A stretch of DNA of 13,279 bases, taken from assembly GCA_022769845.1 (NCBI GenBank), contig JALEIO010000158.1, positions 1 to 13,279 of the forward strand, read 5' to 3'. The notes beneath the pieces were generated by a model. That model was given only the letters and a program-made list of their open reading frames with translations. It ran no database searches and was not told the origin of the DNA. The position numbers and the translations under genes were made by a program. This DNA comes from Oscillospiraceae bacterium (GTDB lineage: Bacteria; Bacillota; Clostridia; UMGS1810). Positions 5,117-12,074 of the stretch are shown piece after piece (position 1 is the stretch's first letter; each line of letters opens with the position of its first letter).

Positions 5117-7756
5117 TTATTTTATTTGCTCAAGTGCGATTTCAACCGCTTTTTCAACCGCTTTGCCAAGATTTTCTTTATCCTTGCCGCCTGCCTGTGC
5201 AAAATCAGGGCGTCCGCCGCCTCTGCCGCCAACGATAACAGCCGCTTCCTTTACGATATTTCCGCAGTGCATACCCTTTTCAACCGCTGATTTTGTCGCG
5301 GTAACAAAAAGCGTAACCTTATCGCCGTTAGCGGAAGCAAGAACCGCAGCACCGTCTTTTATTTTATCCTTAATATTGTCACCCATTGTGCGCATTGCGT
5401 CAATATCGGCATCATCCAAAAGCGCGCTTACAATTTTTATGCCGTTTTTCTCAACCGCATTTTTAACAAGGTCATCCGCACCGCTTTTTGCCATTTCTTC
5501 TTTGAGTTTTGAAAGCTCTGTTTTTGTCTGCTTAAGCTCCTCGGTAACGGCAGCCGCCTTATGCGCAATTTCCAACGGACTTGATTTTAAGGCTTTTGCG
5601 GTTTCGTTTATAAGATTTTCTTTTTCTTCAAGGTATTTAAGCACGCTCATTGATGTTGCAGCTTCAATACGTCTTGTTCCTGCGGCAATTCCCGACTCGG
5701 ACAAAATCTTGAAAATTCCTATATTCGCGGTGTTTTTCGCGTGCGTTCCGCCGCAGAATTCCACGCTGAAATCACCCATTTTTACAACTCGTACAATACT
5801 GCCGTATTTTTCACCAAAAAGCGCCATTGCACCAAGCTTTTTGGCTTCTTCAATCGGCATTTCCATGCACGTTATGTCGAGCGCTTCAAATATTTTTTCA
5901 TTTACAATTTTTTCGACCTTTTCCAGTTCTTCGGGTTTTACCGCCTCATAATGCGAAAAGTCGAAACGCAGTCTTTCATCGTTTACAAACGAGCCCGCCT
6001 GCTCAACGTGGTCGCCTACAACAGAGCGCAAAGCCTGCTGCAAAAGGTGCGTTGCCGAATGGTTTGCCTCAATAGCCTTTCTTCGTGCTTTATCTATTGC
6101 GCAGTGACAGTCATCGCCTTTTTCAACGCTGCCCTCCGATATATGGCACGCAAGAATAATTCGTCCGTCGCGAAGCTTTTTGGCGTCCATAACCTCAACA
6201 CTGCCGTTTTTTGCAGTGATTACGCCTGTATCGCCGACCTGTCCGCCGCCCTCGCCGTAAAACGGAGTTTTTGAAACAACTATTGTAACGTTGTCGCCCT
6301 CGGACGCGCCGTCAACAAATTCATTATCTTTGAAAATGCCCAAAATTTTTGCGTCACATTCGCTTACGTCATAGCCTACAAACTCGGGCTTGTCCAAAGC
6401 GGCAAACTTTTCCAAAAGCTCGTCCTTCCAGCCTAAAACGTCAGCGTCCTTTATAGCGTCACGCGAACGCGCACGCTGAATTTCAACATTTTTATTAAAG
6501 CCGTCAACATCAGCCTTAAACCCTTTTTCCTCCAGAATTTCAACCGTCAAGTCAATCGGGAAACCGTAAGTATCCGAAAGCTTAAATGCCTTTTCGCCCG
6601 AAAGAGTATTTTCTCCCTTTTCCTTTAATTCGTCAACATATGAATCAAGTATTGCCATACCCTCGTCAACCGTTCTGCCAAAACTAATCTCTTCAAGCTC
6701 GATAGTTTTCTTTATATAATCTTTTTTGCTTACAAGCTCGGGATATGCGCTCTTGTTTTCTTCAATAACAGTATCGCAAACCTTGTACAAAAAAGGCTCA
6801 TTTATGCCCAAAAGCTTTCCGTGACGCGCAGCGCGGCGCAAAAGGCGCTTCAAAACATAGCCTCTGCCCTCGTTTGCAATTTTAACGCCGTCCGAAATCA
6901 TAAACGTTGTGCTTCTTATATGGTCGGTAATAACTCGGAGCGAAACGTCGGTTCGGTCGCTGTCGCCGTATTTGACATTTGCAATTTCGCTTACCTTTTT
7001 CATAATATTGCGTACGGTGTCAACCTCAAAAATATTGCTTACTCCCTGCATTATGCACGCAAGACGTTCAAGCCCCATACCCGTGTCAATATTCGGGTGT
7101 GCCAAACGGTTATAATTTCCGTTTTCATCCTTGTCAAACTGCGTGAATACCAAATTCCAGAATTCAACATATCTGTCGCAGTCGCAGCCAACCTTGCAAT
7201 CGGGCTTGCCGCAGCCGTTTTCTTCGCCACGGTCAAAATATATTTCAGAGCAAGGACCGCAAGGACCCTGACCTATTTCCCAGAAATTATCCTCTTTTCC
7301 CATTCGCACAATGCGTTCGGGCGCAACGCCGACCTTTTTCGTCCAAATGTCAAACGCCTCGTCGTCATCCTGATAAATTGTAACCCAAAGCTTGTCCACG
7401 GGAAGCTTCAAAACCTTGGTGCAAAATTCCCACGCCCACGAGGTAGCTTCATTTTTAAAATAATCGCCGAACGAAAAGTTTCCGAGCATTTCAAAATAAG
7501 TTCCGTGACGAGCGGTTTTGCCCACACTCTCAATATCAGGGGTTCTTATGCACTTCTGACAAGTAGTAACCCTTTTTCTCGGCGGTGTTTCCTGCCCTGT
7601 AAAATACGGCTTTAAAGGTGCCATACCTGCATTTATGAGCAAAAGACTTTTGTCATTTTGCGGCACAAGCGAAAAGCTCGGCAGCCTTAAATGACCCTTG
7701 CTTTCGAAAAACGATAAGTATTTTTCTCTGATTTCGTTAAGTCCCAGTTTTTCCAT
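5117..7756 (-). CDS. alaS: Alanine--tRNA ligase
   Basis: This cytosolic class II synthetase charges tRNA-Ala and edits mischarged Ser and Gly. The 879-residue product has the normal length and full domain order. The catalytic core (about 1-240) contains GHLRLPSFSLVPQNDKSLLL, NAGMAPLKPYF and the class II GMGLERL (226-232). A tRNA-recognition region follows (about 240-460). The editing domain has the zinc ligands His566, His570 (HSATH), Cys668 and His672 (FCGGTH). A helical, partly coiled stretch (about 735-760) precedes the C-Ala domain with its glycine-rich VGGRGGGRPDFAQAGG (842-857). The ATG at 7756 has GAGGGA about 9 bases upstream and gives the family N-terminus; an in-frame ATG at 7810 would lie upstream of the predicted transcription start. 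Unlike many Bacillota synthetase genes there is no room for a T-box leader. It is the first gene of the minus-strand cluster. Confidence 0.97.
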   Translation of the reverse strand: MEKLGLNEIREKYLSFFESKGHLRLPSFSLVPQNDKSLLLINAGMAPLKPYFTGQETPPRKRVTTCQKCIRTPDIESVGKTARHGTYFEMLGNFSFGDYFKNEATSWAWEFCTKVLKLPVDKLWVTIYQDDDEAFDIWTKKVGVAPERIVRMGKEDNFWEIGQGPCGPCSEIYFDRGEENGCGKPDCKVGCDCDRYVEFWNLVFTQFDKDENGNYNRLAHPNIDTGMGLERLACIMQGVSNIFEVDTVRNIMKKVSEIANVKYGDSDRTDVSLRVITDHIRSTTFMISDGVKIANEGRGYVLKRLLRRAARHGKLLGINEPFLYKVCDTVIEENKSAYPELVSKKDYIKKTIELEEISFGRTVDEGMAILDSYVDELKEKGENTLSGEKAFKLSDTYGFPIDLTVEILEEKGFKADVDGFNKNVEIQRARSRDAIKDADVLGWKDELLEKFAALDKPEFVGYDVSECDAKILGIFKDNEFVDGASEGDNVTIVVSKTPFYGEGGGQVGDTGVITAKNGSVEVMDAKKLRDGRIILACHISEGSVEKGDDCHCAIDKARRKAIEANHSATHLLQQALRSVVGDHVEQAGSFVNDERLRFDFSHYEAVKPEELEKVEKIVNEKIFEALDITCMEMPIEEAKKLGAMALFGEKYGSIVRVVKMGDFSVEFCGGTHAKNTANIGIFKILSESGIAAGTRRIEAATSMSVLKYLEEKENLINETAKALKSSPLEIAHKAAAVTEELKQTKTELSKLKEEMAKSGADDLVKNAVEKNGIKIVSALLDDADIDAMRTMGDNIKDKIKDGAAVLASANGDKVTLFVTATKSAVEKGMHCGNIVKEAAVIVGGRGGGRPDFAQAGGKDKENLGKAVEKAVEIALEQIK

Positions 7757-7793
7757 CAATAAATCCCTCAAATCAAATAAACTATTACTATAT

Positions 7794-7823
7794 ATAATAT
7801 AATAAAACACACAAATTTGTCAA
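7794..7823 (-). promoter_or_regulatory. Predicted sigma-A promoter of alaS
   Basis: On the minus strand, TTGACA (7823-7818), an 18-base spacer and TATTAT (7799-7794) precede alaS. Transcription would start near 7787, leaving about 30 bases of leader. A perfect 10-bp palindrome, ACAAATTTGT (7811-7820), overlaps the -35 hexamer and could be a protein site, though such AT-rich palindromes also arise by chance. Confidence 0.75.
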
Positions 7824-7873
7824 CCTTTTAGAAAAATATATTTTAATTTTGCAATATATTTATGCGTTTTTCA

Positions 7874-7903
7874 TTGACAAAAAGGGTAAAAATGTTGTAA
7901 TAT
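7874..7903 (+). promoter_or_regulatory. Predicted sigma-A promoter of the substrate-binding lipoprotein gene
   Basis: TTGACA (7874-7879), an 18-base spacer and TAATAT (7898-7903) lie 38 bases upstream of the chosen ATG, back to back with the alaS promoter. The leader is only about 30 bases, too short for a riboswitch or T-box. Confidence 0.7.
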
Positions 7904-7941
7904 ATAAATCGTACAGACATATGAGAGGAATTGAATACCAA

Positions 7942-9036
7942 ATGAAAAAAATTATTTGCCTTATAATAGCTGCGCTTTTATGCCTTTCGGCTGTCGGCTG
8001 CGGTTCAAAGGAGACCGAAAAAAAACTTGCTGACACATCAAAGGAAATTGTTGTTATTTTATATGACAATGATGAATATAATAGTTCGGTAAAAGATTCG
8101 TTCATTGAAAACATAAACAAAATTTATACCGCGTCAAAGCTTAAAATTTCGGTTAAAAATGCGGAAGGCAGCGACGATAAATTATCGAGCATAACCTCAA
8201 AAATTAATGTTGAAAATACACTTTTGGCGGTTCCGATAGGTGTTGAAGCGTCTTTAGCGGCAAACAAAGCTTTCGACGGCGCTGTTCCCATTTTCTTTGC
8301 AAACGTTGCAAACCCTGTTCTTTCGGGGCTTATGACAGACAAAACAACGCCTTCTACCACAACGGGAATTGTTTCAACAGTGCCCGCAAACTACATTTTT
8401 AACAATTTTGTGCAGTCGATAGGTTCAAATTCTGTCGGTCACGTCGGCATTATTTTTAACACAAGTGAAATTGAGCCTATGGAAATAACAAACGATTTTA
8501 AACGATATCTCGACCTCAATAATTATTATTATACCGAAACCGTTGTTGCCAATACTCTCGAAGCTCAACAGGCGGCTTCCAAAATGGTATATAAATCCTC
8601 TTCGGGCAGCAGCGTTATCGGCGACAACACACCGGATAATGCAGCCGCCGCAAGAAAATACCAAAACAAGCAGGGCGGCGCAAATATGCTGTTTCTCTCG
8701 GGTGACAGCGTTGTGGCAGGCTCAATAAACGAAATTGCACAAATTTTAAACGGCTCGGATTATTACGTCTATGTAAACGAACCTAAAGAAATAGTCGGCA
8801 AAAATTTTGTATCACTTAAGCCGGCGTCAGCGTCTGTGGGCAAAAATCTTGCCGATATGGTTGCAAAATATTTAAACGGAACGTCAATTAATCTTCTTCC
8901 CTGCCAGACGGCAGACGAATTTGACGAATTTGCATACTTTGACAAAAATTTAAACACAACGCCGGAAAATTCCAATAATCAAAACGGTCAGAACACCGAA
9001 AATCAAACCGGCTCAAACACATCACAAAGTCAATAA
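7942..9036 (+). CDS. ABC-transporter substrate-binding lipoprotein, PF04392/TrpX-like
   Basis: The 364-residue product starts with a lipoprotein signal: MKK, a hydrophobic stretch and LSAVGC, with Cys20 as the lipidated residue. It is therefore predicted to sit on the outer face of the membrane. The body matches the two-lobed PF04392 family, some members of which bind aromatic amino acids. PIFFANVANPVLSGL (116-130) followed by STTTGIVSTVPA (138-149) and SVGHVGIIFNTSE (164-176) are the typical hinge and ligand-side blocks. NMLFLSGDSVV (248-258) and VGKNLADMVAKYLNG (299-313) close the second lobe. The last roughly 25 residues are almost only Asn, Gln, Ser, Thr and Gly, a likely disordered tail. 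The ATG at 7942 has AGAGGA about 13 bases upstream; longer in-frame starts would prefix charged residues to the signal peptide. No permease or ATPase gene is adjacent, so ligand and transporter partner are unknown. Confidence 0.82.
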   Translation: MKKIICLIIAALLCLSAVGCGSKETEKKLADTSKEIVVILYDNDEYNSSVKDSFIENINKIYTASKLKISVKNAEGSDDKLSSITSKINVENTLLAVPIGVEASLAANKAFDGAVPIFFANVANPVLSGLMTDKTTPSTTTGIVSTVPANYIFNNFVQSIGSNSVGHVGIIFNTSEIEPMEITNDFKRYLDLNNYYYTETVVANTLEAQQAASKMVYKSSSGSSVIGDNTPDNAAAARKYQNKQGGANMLFLSGDSVVAGSINEIAQILNGSDYYVYVNEPKEIVGKNFVSLKPASASVGKNLADMVAKYLNGTSINLLPCQTADEFDEFAYFDKNLNTTPENSNNQNGQNTENQTGSNTSQSQ

Positions 9037-9044
9037 TTTTATTC

Positions 9045-9072
9045 GGGCGAATATAAATCGCCCTTATTTTTT
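9045..9072 (+). terminator. Hairpin with T-run between the lipoprotein gene and uppP
   Basis: GGGCGA (9045-9050) pairs with TCGCCC (9058-9063) around a 7-base loop, and TTATTTTTT follows. It lies 8 bases after the lipoprotein stop codon and about 20 bases before uppP. With a 6-bp stem it is probably a weak or partial terminator, allowing reduced read-through into uppP, for which no separate promoter is evident. Confidence 0.6.
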
Positions 9073-9090
9073 GAGAAAGGACTTGTTTAA

Positions 9091-9909
9091 ATGACGGCTT
9101 TAAATTTTTTAAGAGCGCTTGTCTACGGCATAATTCAAGGCATTACCGAATGGCTCCCCATTAGCAGTACAGGGCATCTTATTTTGGCTAACGAAATCCC
9201 GTTTTTCAAGCTTGACGGCATTTCAAAGGATTTTTTCAATATGTTTATAGTGGTAATTCAGCTTGCCTCAATTCTTGCGGTAATTCTGATTTACTTTAAA
9301 AAGCTTAATCCTTTTACAACAAAAGGACTGAAAAAGTCCACAATGCAAATGTGGTATAAGGTAATTATAGGAGTTATTCCCGCGGCGGTTGCAGGCTTTT
9401 TGCTGGACGATTTTATTGAAGCAAAAATAAACGACAATCCGTTTGTTATTGCAGCAGCACTTATCGTTTACGGTATTTTGTTCATTTTTATTGAAAACCG
9501 CGAAAAAAAGCCTAAAATTAACGATATAGATAATCTTACATACAAAACCGCGCTTTTAATCGGCGTATTTCAGGTGCTTGCGCTTATTCCCGGAACATCA
9601 CGCTCGGGTTCGACAATCCTCGGCGCAATAATTCTTGGCACATCGCGAACTGTTGCGGCAGAATTTTCATTCTTTCTTGCAATTCCCGTTATGTTCGGCG
9701 CAAGTCTTTTAAAGCTTGTAAAATACGGGTTTGTGTTTTCGCAAGCAGAATTTTTCGTACTTGCGGTCGGTTTTGTAACCTCATTTATCGTATCGTATTT
9801 TGCAATACGCTTTCTTGTAAGCTACATTAAAAAACACGATTTTAAGGTTTTCGGATATTACAGAATAATTCTCGGAATTATTGTTTTAGCATATTTTTTA
9901 TTAAAATAA
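9091..9909 (+). CDS. uppP: Undecaprenyl-diphosphatase (UppP/BacA)
   Basis: This integral membrane enzyme removes a phosphate from undecaprenyl diphosphate, recycling the lipid carrier for peptidoglycan and wall polymers; overproduction is known to give bacitracin resistance. The 272-residue length and seven or eight hydrophobic segments fit the BacA family. Both catalytic motifs are intact. QGITEWLPISSTGH (16-29) carries Glu20, Ser26 and His29, and PGTSRSGST (167-175) carries Arg171. GVIPAAVAGFLLDDFIE (94-110) is also typical. The ATG at 9091 has AAAGGA about 9 bases upstream. It lies 54 bases after the lipoprotein gene on the same strand, across a weak terminator-like hairpin, so the two may share the upstream promoter. 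It ends facing the GH16 gene. Confidence 0.96.
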   Translation: MTALNFLRALVYGIIQGITEWLPISSTGHLILANEIPFFKLDGISKDFFNMFIVVIQLASILAVILIYFKKLNPFTTKGLKKSTMQMWYKVIIGVIPAAVAGFLLDDFIEAKINDNPFVIAAALIVYGILFIFIENREKKPKINDIDNLTYKTALLIGVFQVLALIPGTSRSGSTILGAIILGTSRTVAAEFSFFLAIPVMFGASLLKLVKYGFVFSQAEFFVLAVGFVTSFIVSYFAIRFLVSYIKKHDFKVFGYYRIILGIIVLAYFLLK

Positions 9910-9935
9910 TTTAAAATTTGAAAACTTATTTTTAA

Positions 9936-9982
9936 AAACCCTCCGGAAAAGGATTTTTGATTTATCCTATGCCGGAGGGTTT
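9936..9982. terminator. Nested hairpin terminator between converging uppP and the GH16 gene
   Basis: An 11-bp outer stem pairs AAACCCTCCGG (9936-9946) with CCGGAGGGTTT (9972-9982), and an inner 5-bp stem pairs AGGAT (9950-9954) with ATCCT (9964-9968). On the minus strand a TTTTT run follows directly, making it a good terminator for the GH16 gene. On plus only TTT follows, so termination of uppP is likely but weaker. Confidence 0.8.
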
Positions 9983-10018
9983 AATGTTTAAAGCATTTTC
10001 GTATTTAATTATTGGCAG

Positions 10019-10843
10019 CTAATCGGTGATTTGTTCAAACACCCTTACATAGTCGACAACAAACTTGTCTCCTATAGCCTGATATGCCTTTTCGACAGGC
10101 TCATGATTTTCATATCTGTAACCCGAAACCTCGGTTGTAATTAAAATAAACTGCGGTATATGCGATACATAGTCTGAAATATGACCGTCTTCAACGCCAT
10201 CTATGTAAAAGGTATACCCTTTTTCATTCCACAAAACTCCGAAACGATGAAATTCTTCTTTATTCAGGTTATTCATACCGCCGACATATTTTCGTTTCAT
10301 ATCAAGACCGTATCCGCCGGTAAACGCGTTGTGTGCCGCAATATCACCCGGCTTGAAGCATTCCATAATATCAATTTCGGTTCCTGTAACCGCCGGGTCG
10401 GACGAAGCGCCTATTATCGGCGATTGAAGCCAAAACGCGCTCCACCAGCCTTCTTTTTGCTGCAATTTGCAGCGACATTCATAATAACCGTAGCGGTGAG
10501 TATACTTATTTTCGTTAAGTTTTCCTATATTCCACTGCAAATGGTCGTTGCCGAAAGTAGTTTTTTCTATCGGCTTATCCATAAAATTATATCCTGTCTG
10601 AAGCTGCGAACTAACGGGTTTGCCGTTTTCCTCCAACACCGTAAAAACCGCATTGCTTTTTCCGTCAAGCATAACGCCTTTATCTGTCCATGCAGAGTGT
10701 GTTTTGTTCATCATCTCAAGACGAAAATCCCATTTTGTCCTATCAAGCTCATTGCCGTCAAACTCGTCGCCCCATACAAGCTTAAAATTTCCGTTATCAG
10801 GCAAAAAACTTGGCTCGTGACCTTCAATTATATACTTTTGCAC
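10019..10843 (-). CDS. Glycoside hydrolase family 16 protein without a signal peptide
   Basis: The 274-residue product is a single GH16 beta-sandwich domain. These retaining enzymes cut beta-1,3/1,4-glucans or galactans. LVWGDEFDGNELDRTKWDF (22-40) is the standard N-terminal GH16 block and YGYYECRCKL (118-127) a core strand. GWWSAFWLQSP (132-142) lines the cleft. The catalytic GTEIDIMECF (154-163) gives nucleophile Glu156, Asp158 and acid/base Glu161. Its E-x-D-x-x-E form is the beta-bulge variant seen in laminarinase- and agarase-like members, not the E-x-D-x-E of lichenases. FVVDYVRVFEQ ends the fold. The start is GTG at 10843 with GGAGG 7 bases upstream. The N-terminus (MQKYIIEGHEPSFLP) has no hydrophobic segment, so the protein appears cytosolic, unusual for GH16. 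It diverges from an AraC-family regulator gene, its probable controller. The substrate cannot be named. Confidence 0.92.
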   Translation of the reverse strand: MQKYIIEGHEPSFLPDNGNFKLVWGDEFDGNELDRTKWDFRLEMMNKTHSAWTDKGVMLDGKSNAVFTVLEENGKPVSSQLQTGYNFMDKPIEKTTFGNDHLQWNIGKLNENKYTHRYGYYECRCKLQQKEGWWSAFWLQSPIIGASSDPAVTGTEIDIMECFKPGDIAAHNAFTGGYGLDMKRKYVGGMNNLNKEEFHRFGVLWNEKGYTFYIDGVEDGHISDYVSHIPQFILITTEVSGYRYENHEPVEKAYQAIGDKFVVDYVRVFEQITD

Positions 10844-10983
10844 TTTTAATCCTCCAATTTTTCATTAAAATTCACTTGCTTTATTCACAATGTTATAGTA
10901 CAATAAAAAAAGCTTAACATATATACATATATTATTCAATTTTTAGAAATCTTATTTAATTGGGTAAAAAGGAGTATATACTT
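10844..10983. promoter_or_regulatory. Divergent control region between the GH16 gene and the AraC-family gene
   Basis: This 140-bp AT-rich region must hold both promoters. Toward GH16, TACTATAAC (minus strand, around 10900) offers a -10, but no good -35 sits 16-18 bases before it, as is common where an AraC-type activator is needed. Toward the regulator gene I see no confident promoter. A tandem 8-bp repeat, ACATATAT twice (10917-10932), lies just upstream of the GH16 -10 candidate and is a possible regulator site. Confidence 0.5.
10917..10932. repeat. Tandem 8-bp direct repeat, possible AraC-type operator
   Basis: ACATATAT occurs twice head to tail midway between the divergent GH16 and regulator genes. 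AraC-family proteins have two helix-turn-helix motifs and often bind direct repeats, so the location suits an operator. Such low-complexity AT sequence also arises by chance. Confidence 0.35.
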
Positions 10984-11775
10984 ATGGAAAAATTATTTTC
11001 AATAGGATATTTGCGAAACTACAATTCAAAAGAAGTTTGTTTCCACAATAAAACTCCGTTAAGAAAAACAACTTCCTATGAAATAGAGTTATATACTTTG
11101 GGCGGAAATATAACCGTAATAAACGGAAAAGAATATTTGCAAAAGCCGGGAAACGTAGTTGTTGCTTCTCCCGGCGATGCAAGGTACAGCATAAAATACT
11201 TTAAATGTTACAGCATACATTTCAGCTGTTACTGCACGGAAATTATCGACTATTTAAATTCTCTGCCGAAGGTTTTTGAATTTTATAATCAAAAAAAATT
11301 ATCGGAAATATTTGAAGATATGCTGCTTGCAAATTCTGCAAAAAAAGCAGGTTACGAGCTGTATCTCCAATCAAAAATTCTTGAAATCATAAGTCTGCTT
11401 GTAAACAACACATCGGTAATAAGCAAAAAATACGCGCAGTATTCAAAAAACATATCCAATGCCTGCAATTTTATCGAAAGCTCATATCAGCATGACATAT
11501 CACTTGACGATATGGCAAAATCCTCATTTTTAAGTCCGTCTTTTTTTCATAAAGTTTTCAAGGAGGTTATGGGCATCACACCCTCGCAGTATCTTCTTAA
11601 AACCAGGCTGTCCACCGCTCAAAAACTTCTTGAAAATACAAATAAAAAAATAATCGATATAGCTTATCTGTCAGGCTTCAGCTCTCACTCATATTTCAAC
11701 CAGGTATTCAAACAAACTTTTAAAATGACTCCGAATCAATACCGAACCTCGCAGAAAAATGAAATAATTTTATAA
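10984..11775 (+). CDS. AraC-family transcriptional regulator, divergent from the GH16 gene
   Basis: The 263-residue product has the usual AraC/XylS two-domain form. An N-terminal cupin-like sensing half (about 15-85) contains YEIELYTLGGNITVINGKEY and PGNVVVASPGDARYSI. The C-terminal DNA-binding half (about 155-258) has two helix-turn-helix motifs: SLDDMAKSSFLSPSFFHKVFKE (173-194) and IIDIAYLSGFSSHSYFNQVFK (223-243). It closes with the family signature MTPNQYR. The ATG at 10984 has AAGGAG 9 bases upstream; an in-frame ATG eight codons earlier overlaps that site and is less likely. Two-domain AraC proteins of this size usually sense a sugar or related ligand and activate a neighbouring operon. 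Its divergent partner, the GH16 gene, is the obvious target, by inference. No terminator is evident after it. Confidence 0.94.
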   Translation: MEKLFSIGYLRNYNSKEVCFHNKTPLRKTTSYEIELYTLGGNITVINGKEYLQKPGNVVVASPGDARYSIKYFKCYSIHFSCYCTEIIDYLNSLPKVFEFYNQKKLSEIFEDMLLANSAKKAGYELYLQSKILEIISLLVNNTSVISKKYAQYSKNISNACNFIESSYQHDISLDDMAKSSFLSPSFFHKVFKEVMGITPSQYLLKTRLSTAQKLLENTNKKIIDIAYLSGFSSHSYFNQVFKQTFKMTPNQYRTSQKNEIIL

Positions 11776-11929
11776 GCGCCATACATTGGCTGACAACCTG
11801 CCATTTATACTCAAGCTGATAAAATTTAAATTTGCTTTTATATAATGAATCCGTTTAAAGAATTTACAGGAAAATGACTGCCGATATGATAAAATTTATC
11901 CAAAATTATACTAAAATAATTCATAACTA

Positions 11930-11958
11930 TTGAAAAAGATAAGCCGGTATGATATAAT
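11930..11958 (+). promoter_or_regulatory. Predicted extended -10 promoter of ychF
   Basis: TTGAAA (11930-11935), a 17-base spacer and TATAAT (11953-11958) with a TG extension (11950-11951) precede ychF. Transcription would start near 11965, giving a leader of about 110 bases. Confidence 0.8.
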
Positions 11959-11970
11959 CGTTTATGTTGT

Positions 11971-12029
11971 ATCGGCTCCTTTCTTTGCTCAAAAGAAAGA
12001 AAACGCGAAACCGGTGTAAATTGTTTTTT
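11971..12029 (+). other. Leader hairpin of ychF mRNA
   Basis: CTTTCTTT (11979-11986) pairs perfectly with AAAGAAAG (11992-11999) around a 5-base loop. An outer ATCGG (11971-11975) with CCGGT (12011-12015) can close it with one G-U pair. A TTTTTT run (12024-12029) follows 8 bases later. The structure could be a weak attenuator or simply an mRNA 5' stabiliser; the gap before the T-run argues against efficient termination. Confidence 0.4.
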
Positions 12030-12074
12030 ATATACACTTAAAGCATAAGATAAATCAAGGAGATGTAATATATA

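Larger units (their letters stand above)
11776..12074 (+). other. 299-bp AT-rich region with repeated promoter-like motifs before ychF
   Basis: No convincing gene lies here. TGATAAAATTTA occurs at 11817-11828 and again at 11887-11898. The 16-mer at 11880-11895 (GCCGATATGATAAAAT) matches the ychF -10 region at 11943-11958 (GCCGGTATGATATAAT) at 14 of 16 positions. Both carry a TG extension, so the earlier copy may be a second, weaker promoter. AGCCGGTA (11942-11949) and TATCGGCT (11970-11977) form a 7-of-8 inverted repeat around the -10. I found no riboswitch or T-box. Confidence 0.5.

Noticed and set aside
5163..7615. Long plus-strand open frames opposite alaS (for example 5163-5951 and 6821-7615)
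   Set aside because: They lie wholly inside the clearly functional alaS gene on the other strand, show no family motif or convincing ribosome site, and their composition is that of an antisense reading of alaS codons.
10844..10983. Riboswitch in the GH16 leader
   Set aside because: The leader is short and AT-rich with no paired elements; regulation by the adjacent AraC-type protein is a simpler explanation.
12063..12068. ATG-TAA start-stop pair just before ychF, a possible regulatory minimal ORF
   Set aside because: The ATG overlaps or directly abuts AAGGAG, so ribosomes placed by that site cannot use it; the spacing suits only the downstream ATG.
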